From Methylosinus sp. LW4 (GTDB lineage Bacteria; Pseudomonadota; Alphaproteobacteria; Rhizobiales; Beijerinckiaceae), in contig NZ_KB900626.1 of the NCBI RefSeq assembly GCF_000379125.1, positions 649,433 to 713,432 of the forward strand: a stretch of 64,000 bases of DNA. The letters are read 5' to 3'. The notes under the pieces are model-generated. The model made no database searches, was not told the DNA's origin, and saw nothing but the letters and a program-made list of their open reading frames with translations. Below are positions 26,032 through 33,505 of this stretch, one piece after another. How positions within the stretch are numbered: position 1 is the first letter of the stretch; each line of letters begins with the position of its first letter. A program made the translations under genes and the position numbers.

Positions 26032-28653
26032 TCAGAATTCGAACTTCAGCGATCCGACGATGTTGAAGGGCGCGCCATTGCTGAGGGTGCCGAGGCTGAA
26101 GTTCGACGACGCCGGGGCGGCGACGCCATCCGTGTAGTAGCTCCGATTGAAAATATTGGTGGCGTTGATTTGAGCCGTCGTCTTCACCCCGTCGAGATCG
26201 AAGCTATAGGCGGCCATCAAATCGACAGTCCCGTATGACGAGAGCAGGGGAATCGCACCGAGCTTTCCGCCACTGCCGTCCTGGATCGGCTGCGAGCCGT
26301 GGTACGTATAGCCCGCGCCGACCTTGAGCCCCTTCAGCAGCGGTTCCTGAAATTCATAGCTCGTCCAGAGCCGCGCGAGATTGCGCGGCACATTGGGGAG
26401 ACGCTGGCCGGGCCGCAAACCGCTCAGTTGCGTGCCTTCGGCGACGCGAACGTCCTGGTTCACATAGTTGAGGATCACGTTCCAGCCGGGCAGCAGCTCG
26501 CCTTGAATGTCGATCTCGGGCCCGGAGCTGCGCGCCTTGCCGACGAGAGTAACGCACGACGGCGTGCCGTTGCAGAGATGGGTCACATCCGGATCGCTGA
26601 TCGGAATATTGGTCTTGACCAGATTGTAGTAGTCGACATTGGCGCGCAGCCTTCCGTCGAAGAGCTCGAACTTCGCGCCTGCCTCCCAGCTCTCGGCGTT
26701 CGACGGCGGCGCGAAGGTGTTCGGATACACTGTTCCGGAATTCGCGGCGAACCCCTCCGTGTAATTGCCATAGAGGCTCACCCAGGATTGGGGACGCCAG
26801 AGCAGTCCGAAGCGCGGCGTCAAGCGGGCCTGATGGGCCGGTATGGCGGAGTTCGACACGGGCCCCGATACGAACGACCCCGATCGGCTCGCGCTGGTGT
26901 TCCAATTGAAAACATACTGGTACCGCGCCCCGGCCATCACATGGAAGCCATGAGGCAGCTCGACCTGCTCCTGCATGTAGAGACCCGCTGTATCCTGCCG
27001 TTTGTATGATTCTTGGTGACTGGTCGAAGCCAGTGGAGAGACGGGGACTCCGGGAAAGATCGGATCGAGCAGGCTGATGGTCGACCAGCCCCAGGGGGCG
27101 TAATTTTGTGCGACCGAGTCGTAGGTGAAACGAGAATAGTCGCCGCCGAGCAACAGCGTATGTTTCGTTCCTAGCAACTCAAAGTGGCCGACGAGATCCT
27201 GGTTTGTTTGCCATGACGATAGAAGTACATTGCTATAGCTGGTCGACAGCGAGATAAGGGGGGTGGGTCCCGCGCCTATTATGGTCGGCTGGGTGGCGCT
27301 TCTGATCCAATTCGTGCTGGAGAAGGCGACGCGCGATCTGAGCGACCAGTCGTCGTTGAAATTATGCGCTCCCGTCAACGCCACGTTGACTGTCGGCTGG
27401 AGCGCCGGGCTGTAGCCGAAGTAGCTATTGTTGCGCGGTGTATGCACGAAGAAGCCGTTGATCATCGGAGCGTAGAATCCATAGATCGGCGACTGGTCGT
27501 TGCTGTAGCTCGCTTCCGCCTTCACCCAGGTAGAATTGTCGATCTGCCATTTGACGACCGGCGCCACGAAAAAATTCTGGCTGTGTGTTCGATCCACGAA
27601 CGAACCGAAAGGCGCGCCATTGTTCTCATAAGACATGTCGACCCGGTAGAGCACGGATTTGTCGTTGGTCACCGGGCCCGTGGCGGCGATGCTGGTGCGG
27701 TAGAGCGCCAGCGCGCCGACCTGCTGCTGGATGGCGTAATGAGGCGTGTCCTGCGGGGCCCTGGTCGTGATATTGATAATGCCGCCGGGCTCGGAGAGCC
27801 CGTAGAGAATGGCGGCGGGACCTTTCAGCAGCTCGATCGAGCCGATATTGGCGAATTGCTGAGAGCCGACGATATCTTGCGCCGCGAAGGCGCCGTTGAT
27901 GCGAAAGCCGTCCTGGTAAAAATCCTTGGTCTGGAAGCCGCGCACAAAAATGCCGCCGGCTCGCGAAGTGTTGGACGATACCGCGCCGCTAGGGACGGTG
28001 ACGCCGCTGACGTTCAGCAGAGCATCCTTCAATGTCGTCGCCTGCTGATCCTCGAGCACCTTCTGCGTGATCACCTGCACATTGATCGGCGTGTTCATGA
28101 CCGGCGTGTCGGTCTTCGTCGCCGTAGTCGCGTTCGGCACGACATAGGAGTTCTGCGAGGTGAGGCCCGGCTTGTCATTGCTGGGCCCGTCCACCCGCGG
28201 CCGCTCCGCCCCGACGTCGATCGGCGGCAGCGGCTCCGCGCCGTCGTTGCGCACGCCATTGTCCGCCTGCGCCAGAACGATCGAAACCACCTGACCGTTG
28301 TTGGTGAAACGATAGCCGAGGCCTGTTCCGGCGAGGACATGGTCGAGCGCCTCGCGCAGCGTGAAGTCGCCGGAAAGGCCCGGCGTCGTCCGTCCGCGGG
28401 TGATCGCGGCGTTGTAGAGGATATGCAGCTCGTTATCGTCGGCGATGCTGTTCAACGCCTCCGTCACCGATCCGGACGGAATTCGATAGGGACGAGCGAC
28501 GCCGAGGGCGTCGTCTGGCGGGATCGCCGCATGAGCGGGCGAAGCGGCCGGAACTGATCCCGTCATGAATGCGCCGAGCGCCGCCGCCGCGATCGCCGAA
28601 CCCATTTCGCTACCCTTCTTCGCCTCGCCTCGACGAAACCGTCTTTTCGCCAT
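26032..28653 (-). CDS. TonB-dependent receptor with STN signalling domain (cassette 2)
   Basis: An 873-residue FecA/FpvA-type outer-membrane transducer. Signal region 1-45 (GSAIAAAALGAFMTGSVPAA, cleavage near AHAAIP), STN domain ~55-115 (YRIPSGSVTEALNSIADDNE, LSGDFTLREALDHVLAGTGL), linker with VLAQADNGVRND, TonB box near LPPIDVGAE (~148), plug (PVMNTPINVQVITQKVLEDQ, FANIGSIELLKGPAAILYGL, GGIINITTR) and a barrel ending NIVGSLKFEF. The start ATG 28653 has GAGGGGCGGG upstream; an in-frame ATG at 28674 lacks this. The gene follows fecR 2. A candidate promoter sharing a 12-mer with the fecR 2 promoter lies 59-87 bp upstream. Confidence 0.92.
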   Translation of the reverse strand: MAKRRFRRGEAKKGSEMGSAIAAAALGAFMTGSVPAASPAHAAIPPDDALGVARPYRIPSGSVTEALNSIADDNELHILYNAAITRGRTTPGLSGDFTLREALDHVLAGTGLGYRFTNNGQVVSIVLAQADNGVRNDGAEPLPPIDVGAERPRVDGPSNDKPGLTSQNSYVVPNATTATKTDTPVMNTPINVQVITQKVLEDQQATTLKDALLNVSGVTVPSGAVSSNTSRAGGIFVRGFQTKDFYQDGFRINGAFAAQDIVGSQQFANIGSIELLKGPAAILYGLSEPGGIINITTRAPQDTPHYAIQQQVGALALYRTSIAATGPVTNDKSVLYRVDMSYENNGAPFGSFVDRTHSQNFFVAPVVKWQIDNSTWVKAEASYSNDQSPIYGFYAPMINGFFVHTPRNNSYFGYSPALQPTVNVALTGAHNFNDDWSLRSRVAFSSTNWIRSATQPTIIGAGPTPLISLSTSYSNVLLSSWQTNQDLVGHFELLGTKHTLLLGGDYSRFTYDSVAQNYAPWGWSTISLLDPIFPGVPVSPLASTSHQESYKRQDTAGLYMQEQVELPHGFHVMAGARYQYVFNWNTSASRSGSFVSGPVSNSAIPAHQARLTPRFGLLWRPQSWVSLYGNYTEGFAANSGTVYPNTFAPPSNAESWEAGAKFELFDGRLRANVDYYNLVKTNIPISDPDVTHLCNGTPSCVTLVGKARSSGPEIDIQGELLPGWNVILNYVNQDVRVAEGTQLSGLRPGQRLPNVPRNLARLWTSYEFQEPLLKGLKVGAGYTYHGSQPIQDGSGGKLGAIPLLSSYGTVDLMAAYSFDLDGVKTTAQINATNIFNRSYYTDGVAAPASSNFSLGTLSNGAPFNIVGSLKFEF

Positions 28654-28711
28654 TTGCCCGCCCCTCGATCTCATTGCGGGGCCGCGGCTCGAGAGCGGCC
28701 CCTGAATCGAT

Positions 28712-28740
28712 CGACGTCGCCGGGGTGAGAAACGAAACGT
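28712..28740 (-). promoter_or_regulatory. Candidate FecI-type promoter of receptor gene 2
   Basis: On the minus strand ACGTTTCGTTTC (28729-28740), 12 nt, then CGTCG (28712-28716). The identical 12-mer with the identical 12-nt distance to CGTCG occurs before fecR 2 (29787-29817). The match differs from the cassette 1 motif (GAGGTTCCG). Confidence 0.6.
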
Positions 28741-28801
28741 CGCCCATGCAAAAAAATTTCAGCGAACGCGCAGGATTGCGCGCGACGCGCAGTAACCCTC
28801 G

Positions 28802-29737
28802 CTATTCGTGCAGGAAAATCAGGTAATTGGAGAAATAGGTGGCGCGCAGGCCGAGATTGGCCTCGATTTCGGCGAGGGTCTGTGACGGGTCGTCGACGCC
28901 GAACACGCCGCTCACATGGCGCTCGCAGGCCGAGGTCGGGACGCAAAAGACAAGGCCGCGCCGATAGCGCCCGAGCGTTGTCAAGACGTCCCCGAGCCTC
29001 TGATCGTTCACGATCAGCTTGCCGCGTCGCCAAGCCGTCACGCGCGCGAGATTGGCCGGCTCCGGGAGCCGAGCGGCGCGGTCCCGCTCGAAGGCGCTCT
29101 CCTGCCCCTCCCGGACGAGCGTTCTGGCGCCGCCGCTCGCCACCTCGACGCTGTGCTCGGTGACGGCGACTTTGGCTTCGTCATCGTCCAGAGCGACGTC
29201 GAACGCCGTCCCGCGCGCTGTGACTGTCCCGCCCGCGGCTTCGACGACAAAGGGCCGGGCGGCGTCGGGCTCGACCTGAAACCAGGCTTCGCCAGCGAGA
29301 AGCGCGACGCGTCTTTCCGACGCCGAGCGGCGGATGGCGAGCGTGGATTTCGGCGCGAGATGGGCGACGGAGCCGTCGTCGAGCGTCACCAACCGGGCTT
29401 CCCCCACTCCCGTGCGATAGTCCGAGCGCAGCAGGGCGACCAGATCTATGAAATCGACGGTCAGAAAGAGCGAGGCGGCGACCAGCGCCGCCGCGCCCAG
29501 TCGCCGAAGAGCGCGTGCGCCGCGCGCTCGCGGAACAGGAGCTCCGAATGTCTCGAGATAGCCCGTGAAGCCGGCGATGTCCTCGAACGCGGCGCTGTGG
29601 CGTGGATCGCTCGCGAGCCAGGCCTCGAAGGCGGCGCGCTCGCTCCGGGACAAGGCGCCGATCTTGCCGCGCACCCACCAGTCCACCGCCGCGGCGCGGA
29701 TATCCTGCGGATCGCCTGTATTGCGTTCGTCTGCCAT
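28802..29737 (-). CDS. fecR: FecR-type anti-sigma regulator (cassette 2)
   Basis: 311 residues. The N-terminal anti-sigma domain reads IRAAAVDWWVRGKIGALSRS and AAFEAWLASDPRHSAAFEDI. A TM segment follows (LGAAALVAASLFLTVDFIDL, ~86-105), then the FecR domain (LVTLDDGSVAHLAPKSTLAI, LLAGEAWFQVEPDAARPFVV, VTARGTAFDVALDDDEAKVA) and the C-terminal part that meets the receptor STN domain (GVDDPSQTLAEIEANLGLRA). Two cysteines in FCVPTSACERH are shared in position with FecR 1 (YCLSAAVCARP) and could form a periplasmic disulphide; FecR 3 lacks them. ATG 29737 follows an in-frame GTG. It lies between fecI 2 and receptor 2. Confidence 0.92.
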   Translation of the reverse strand: MADERNTGDPQDIRAAAVDWWVRGKIGALSRSERAAFEAWLASDPRHSAAFEDIAGFTGYLETFGAPVPRARGARALRRLGAAALVAASLFLTVDFIDLVALLRSDYRTGVGEARLVTLDDGSVAHLAPKSTLAIRRSASERRVALLAGEAWFQVEPDAARPFVVEAAGGTVTARGTAFDVALDDDEAKVAVTEHSVEVASGGARTLVREGQESAFERDRAARLPEPANLARVTAWRRGKLIVNDQRLGDVLTTLGRYRRGLVFCVPTSACERHVSGVFGVDDPSQTLAEIEANLGLRATYFSNYLIFLHE

Positions 29738-29786
29738 CACTCGAACCGGGCCCCAGATTCCCGAGCGCGCTCGGGCTGTCGATATG

Positions 29787-29817
29787 TACGACGAGTCGGC
29801 GCCCGGAAACGAAACGT
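29787..29817 (-). promoter_or_regulatory. Candidate FecI-type promoter of fecR 2
   Basis: On the minus strand ACGTTTCGTTTC (29806-29817), 12-nt spacer, CGTCGTA (29787-29793) followed by CATAT. It lies 50-80 bp before the fecR 2 start. The 12-mer and spacer are identical to the site before receptor gene 2. Confidence 0.6.
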
Positions 29818-29833
29818 CACGGGCGCAAATTTT

Positions 29834-30337
29834 TTATTCCGGGAGCGAATTGCGGCACCGGAGGATGGCGAGATTCAAGTGTCGGCGGACCATGGTGTCG
29901 GTGATGCCGAGCCGTCTGGCGGCCTCTTTCGCGGGCACGCCCTCTTGCATGACCATCTCGAAAACTCGCCGGCATTGCGGCGGCAAGGCCTCGATGGCCG
30001 CCGAAACGAGGAGCCGCTTGCGTTCCTGGTCGATGCGCTCGTCGACCGGGATTTCGTCCGCCGGGACCCCCGTCGGCGGTTCGCCGAATTCCAGACGCTT
30101 CCCCTCGGACTTCGCGCGGCGTTTGAAATCTCGTGTGAGATTGATCGCGATCCGCTGGAGAAACGCCGGAGGATCGACGATCTCCTCCAGATGGTCGTGA
30201 CCGAGCGCGCGAATGAATGTCTCGTTCAGCAGGTCCGGCGCGTTGTCGCGACCGGCTCGGCGCGTCAGATATCTCAACAAAGCATGGCTGTTACGCTCGA
30301 AGAGCGCGCCGACGAGACGGCGTTTTGTCTCGAACAT
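29834..30337 (-). CDS. fecI: ECF sigma factor, FecI type (cassette 2)
   Basis: 167 residues with sigma region 2 (LFERNSHALLRYLTRRAGRD, DLLNETFIRALGHDHLEE, FLQRIAINLTRDFKRRAKSE) and region 4 (LLVSAAIEALPPQCRRVFEM, VPAKEAARRLGITDTMVRRH as HTH). The linker between them (~90-110) is longer and more acidic than in FecI 1. It is encoded between the DUF2946-like gene (108 bp upstream) and fecR. Its region 4 recognition helix (GITDTMVRRHLNL) differs from that of FecI 1 (GVSDRMVRKHLAH), consistent with different promoter preference. Confidence 0.93.
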   Translation of the reverse strand: MFETKRRLVGALFERNSHALLRYLTRRAGRDNAPDLLNETFIRALGHDHLEEIVDPPAFLQRIAINLTRDFKRRAKSEGKRLEFGEPPTGVPADEIPVDERIDQERKRLLVSAAIEALPPQCRRVFEMVMQEGVPAKEAARRLGITDTMVRRHLNLAILRCRNSLPE

Positions 30338-30444
30338 CTTCTCGATTTCCGCGCGGGCCTGGCGCGTCGCGGCGCTCGGCGCCGGCAGGACGACTCAGGA
30401 TGAATCCGGGATGCGAATTTCGCCGCTGCCGCGGCGGAGCCGGC

Positions 30445-30846
30445 TCATGTTGAAAAAGGCGGCGCGCGTTGCGACCACGAGCTGATCCAGCCCTCTGGGG
30501 ACGATGTCCCCACGATCGAAAAACTGCCGACCGGAACATCCGCGGCGGCCCAAATCGAGAGATCGTCGTCCTTAGGTAGGACTGAGAGAAATCCGGTCGG
30601 GCCGTCGATTTGGCCGAAGCGGCAGAGGATGCAACAAGAACAAGAGAGATGCGTCCCCGGCTCACGGCGTTGGTCATCGGCGCCGCTTGGTTCGGCGCAG
30701 TGACCGAAATTCGCGGAGATGACCCCGTCGCCGAGGGCTTGCGCCAATACGCTGGCGGCCAGCCCCGGCAAGACGAGAGCCCAAGCCAAGAGGCCCACGA
30801 TCAACAAGCGGGCGACACCCTTCGGCCAAAACGCGAACTTGTCCAT
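30445..30846 (-). CDS. Small Cys-rich exported protein, DUF2946-like (cassette 2)
   Basis: 133 residues. N-terminus MDKFAFWPKGVARLLIVGLL is the hydrophobic export/anchor segment. The Cys motif is SCSCCILCR (~73-81), preceded by fewer histidines than in the paralogues (one, in PGTHLS). The tail is GWISSWSQRAPP, identical to cassette 1. The middle (~82-118) varies freely. Start ATG 30846 aligns with MDTFALWPKG and MDKLAPWSKG of the other two. A conserved promoter block lies just upstream. A role in periplasmic handling of a metal, or as a partner in sensing, is inference only. Confidence 0.85.
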   Translation of the reverse strand: MDKFAFWPKGVARLLIVGLLAWALVLPGLAASVLAQALGDGVISANFGHCAEPSGADDQRREPGTHLSCSCCILCRFGQIDGPTGFLSVLPKDDDLSIWAAADVPVGSFSIVGTSSPEGWISSWSQRAPPFST

Positions 30847-30940
30847 ATCCCCTACGGAACCCCTGGAACCCACGAGGAGTCAAGGGCGGGGAACGGCGAA
30901 GCAGCGAAAGCCCTCTCTCTGTTGCAGAAGCGCCACATGG
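30847..30940 (-). promoter_or_regulatory. Conserved promoter/operator block upstream of cassette 2
   Basis: Toward the gene: palindrome TGTGGC-N6-GCAACA (30920-30937), GAGAGAGGGCTTTCG, CCTTGACTCC, and GGTTCCG near the start. The palindrome ends 74 nt before the ATG. Elements and spacing match the blocks of cassettes 1 and 3. Confidence 0.65.
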
Positions 30941-31016
30941 CCGGGGAACAAGGTGCGCCACTCCCGGCAACGGGACAGCCCCCGTTGTCGAAGAGATCGA
31001 CACGTTGTGCGGAACG

Positions 31017-31679
31017 TCATTCCCCCGCGGCGAGTTCCCGGGCGTCCGCGAGAGCCTTCGCGGCGAGGCCGATGACTGCGAAGGCGGCGAGGATGAGGAT
31101 CGCCGTGTCCAGCCGCGACAGGCCGTCAGACGCCATCTCGTCGACGCCCGAGACCCGCGCCATGAAGGGCCATGCCGCCATGAGGATGCGGAACTCGCTC
31201 GGGCCGAGGCCGATATAGGCCATCGGCCGCGCATGATGCGCGATCGTGCGAACGTAATTATAGGCCGAGAACAGCAGATAGCAGACCAGAATGACGAAGG
31301 CCGATTGGAGCGACAGAAACGGTGAGGCGCCGAACGTCACGATCAGCAGGATGTGCGACAAGAGATCATTCGTTTGGCCGAAGACTTCGAGCTTCCGATT
31401 GGTCTCGTTCCGGCTGCGCGCGAGCGGCCCGTCGAGCGCCATGCCGATCCAATTGAGAGCTATTCCGGCGACGAAGACTGGCAGCCACGCGGGCGACCAA
31501 CGGCAGCCGATGAGCGCCGCCGCGGCGATGACGGCGCCAATGACGCCGACTTTCGTCAGGCGCCGCGGCGTCACTGACGCGGGCAGCGCCGAGAGGATTG
31601 CGTCAACGAGCCTTTGCTCGCTCGCCGCGAGGAAGCTCCGATCGAATTGCGGGCTATGATGACTGAAGAGATACGCCAC
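31017..31679 (-). CDS. CDP-alcohol phosphatidyltransferase-like membrane protein
   Basis: A 220-residue integral membrane protein. The family signature DGxxARxxxxxxxxGxxxDxxxD is partly kept: LDGPLARSRNETNRKLEVFG followed by QTNDLLSH, where the last aspartate is replaced by histidine. About five to six hydrophobic segments are present (VIGAVIAAAALIGC, LPVFVAGIALNWIGMALDGP, SAFVILVCYLLFSAYNYV, TAILILAAFAVIGLAAKAL). Members transfer a phospho-alcohol to an acceptor lipid. Because a catalytic aspartate is altered, activity is uncertain. The start is GTG 31679 with GACGGAG upstream. It stands alone between cassette 2 and the tpsB gene, same strand. Confidence 0.75.
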   Translation of the reverse strand: MAYLFSHHSPQFDRSFLAASEQRLVDAILSALPASVTPRRLTKVGVIGAVIAAAALIGCRWSPAWLPVFVAGIALNWIGMALDGPLARSRNETNRKLEVFGQTNDLLSHILLIVTFGASPFLSLQSAFVILVCYLLFSAYNYVRTIAHHARPMAYIGLGPSEFRILMAAWPFMARVSGVDEMASDGLSRLDTAILILAAFAVIGLAAKALADARELAAGE

Positions 31680-31746
31680 GCTTCACTCCGTCTCTTTTTG
31701 CCGTCGCCGCTTTTGCCTCGTTCGTCTCGTCCTCTGACGTGCTTCC

Positions 31747-33474
31747 TCAGAAGGTGAATCCGACCTGCAACAGGCCCTTGGTGTGGCGGTCATAGGCCGT
31801 CGCGCCGCTGTTGGTCCCATAGGTATGCGCGGCCTGCGCCTTCAGAACAAGCAGGCTGCCGCCGCCTATGTCATAGGTCGCGTAATAGCCGACGCCGACG
31901 TCATTAACGCCCGTGTAGCTGCGCTGCGTCGTCGTGTAGGAGCCGTTCTCCAGCCAGACGCCGCCTATGTCGGTGAAGACGCCCAGCGCATGACGATAAT
32001 TCTCGATCTGCGGCAGCGCATATTTCAGCTCCGGCGTCACGATATAGCCGCTGTCGCCGGCGAGGCCTTCGTCGAAGGAGCGCACGCCCCAGAAGCCGCC
32101 GAGGCTGAATTGCTCGCTGCTGTCGAGATTGCCGTAGAGCGCCTTTTGTGCGCGAAGATAGGTCGACAGCGAGAATTTCTCATCTAGCGCGATGGTCGCA
32201 TTCACCGAGAGATTGATGCGATAGAAATTGCCGACCGTATCGGCGCCGGCGCGGTTCTGAATCTTCTGCGTGACGTCGAGATAATTCACATAGCCGGAGG
32301 TGAAGGAGAGCGTCGAGCTCGTCGCCAGCGGCAGGCCGAAGAAGTCCTGCGCCGTATCGCGCGTCACGCCGATCGTGCCGAGCGCTATGTTGCGATTGGC
32401 GGTCGATGTGTCGGCGATTTTGTCGTTCAGCCATTTATGCGTGAAGTTCGCAAAGAGCGAGATGCTCTCCTCGCGATGGCGGATCAGCGCATAGCTCAGC
32501 GTGGCGGTGAGCGCATAGGCGCTGCCGGTGGCGTCGAGGTCCTTATAGGCGCCGCCGAGCGCGTATGTCGTGCGATAGGCGCCGATCTCCGCGCGCAGCC
32601 CATCATAGCCCAGCGGGAAGGAATAGGCGACGCGGCCATTGGCGAGCGCGGCGCGTTCAGAGACGATGGCGGAGCCCGACAATCGATCGCCGAAGCCGAG
32701 TGGCGAATTGATGTTGAAGCCGCCGTTCAGACGATCGCGGCCCGTGTAGGGCGAGCCGAAATTATCGCCGAGCAGATAGGCTTCGACGCGCTTTCCTTCC
32801 GGCACGGCGAATTGAAAATCCGACGTCTCCTGTGCCTTGCCGGGCGAGACCACGATGCGCGGCACACCGGCGCCGGGGAGATCGGAGACCAGCAGCAGCG
32901 CGCGCTCGAGCGCGTCCCTGTGGATCAGCGCTTCGTCCTCGAGCGCCGTATCGACAACGCCTTGCAGGAAGCCCGTGTCGACGGCGGAAGAATTCTTGAC
33001 GAGCACGCTGCCATATTTTCCGACGACGAGCTTGATCTTCAACAAGCCGCTGCGGGCGTCTTGCGCCGGCACATAGGCCTTGGCGACGAGATAGCCCTTG
33101 GCGTGATAGAGCAGAGTGACCTTATCCGCCGCGCCATAAATATCGCCGAGCGTGAGCTTGCGGCCTTCATAGGGCGCGAGGATTTCGCGCAGCTCGGCCT
33201 CTTCGACGAGCAGCGGCCCTTCGACGATGAAATGCTTGACGAGGAGCGTCTCTTTACTCGCGAGGGTGAAGCGCGGCTCGGCGAGCTGCGGCAGCACGGG
33301 CGCCGCTCTCTCGCGTGGCGGCGGCGCCTGGCGGGCGTCATCGGCCTCACGCACGGCCGCGCCGACATTGTAGGGCAGCACGGGAGCAGGGGCGCTCTGC
33401 GCGAAGGCCTGGGGCGCGGCGAGAGCGAGGACTTGCGCGGCGGCGCAGGAGAGGAGCAGACGGCGGAAATACAT
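31747..33474 (-). CDS. TpsB/ShlB-type outer-membrane transporter of two-partner secretion
   Basis: A 575-residue Omp85-superfamily translocator. Signal peptide 1-26 (LLLSCAAAQVLALAAPQAFA), a proline/arginine-rich linker that becomes the pore-plugging helix region (QAPPPRERAAPVLPQLAEPR), a POTRA_2 domain (VKHFIVEGPLLVEEAELREI, KVTLLYHAKGYLVAKAYVPA), a second POTRA, and a 16-strand barrel with the family motif LGGFWGVRSFDEGLAGDSGY (conserved VRG/Y-type loop, here VRS) and terminal TKGLLQVGFTF. It starts 31 bp after the stop of the giant exoprotein gene on the same strand and will export it. Confidence 0.9.
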   Translation of the reverse strand: MYFRRLLLSCAAAQVLALAAPQAFAQSAPAPVLPYNVGAAVREADDARQAPPPRERAAPVLPQLAEPRFTLASKETLLVKHFIVEGPLLVEEAELREILAPYEGRKLTLGDIYGAADKVTLLYHAKGYLVAKAYVPAQDARSGLLKIKLVVGKYGSVLVKNSSAVDTGFLQGVVDTALEDEALIHRDALERALLLVSDLPGAGVPRIVVSPGKAQETSDFQFAVPEGKRVEAYLLGDNFGSPYTGRDRLNGGFNINSPLGFGDRLSGSAIVSERAALANGRVAYSFPLGYDGLRAEIGAYRTTYALGGAYKDLDATGSAYALTATLSYALIRHREESISLFANFTHKWLNDKIADTSTANRNIALGTIGVTRDTAQDFFGLPLATSSTLSFTSGYVNYLDVTQKIQNRAGADTVGNFYRINLSVNATIALDEKFSLSTYLRAQKALYGNLDSSEQFSLGGFWGVRSFDEGLAGDSGYIVTPELKYALPQIENYRHALGVFTDIGGVWLENGSYTTTQRSYTGVNDVGVGYYATYDIGGGSLLVLKAQAAHTYGTNSGATAYDRHTKGLLQVGFTF

Positions 33475-33505
33475 TTGAGGATCGACCTTTCTGGTCCTGT
33501 GCGTC

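Noticed and set aside
30847..31016. Small open frames between cassette 2 and the CDP-alcohol transferase gene
   Set aside because: They overlap the conserved regulatory block and show no sequence conservation among the three cassettes.
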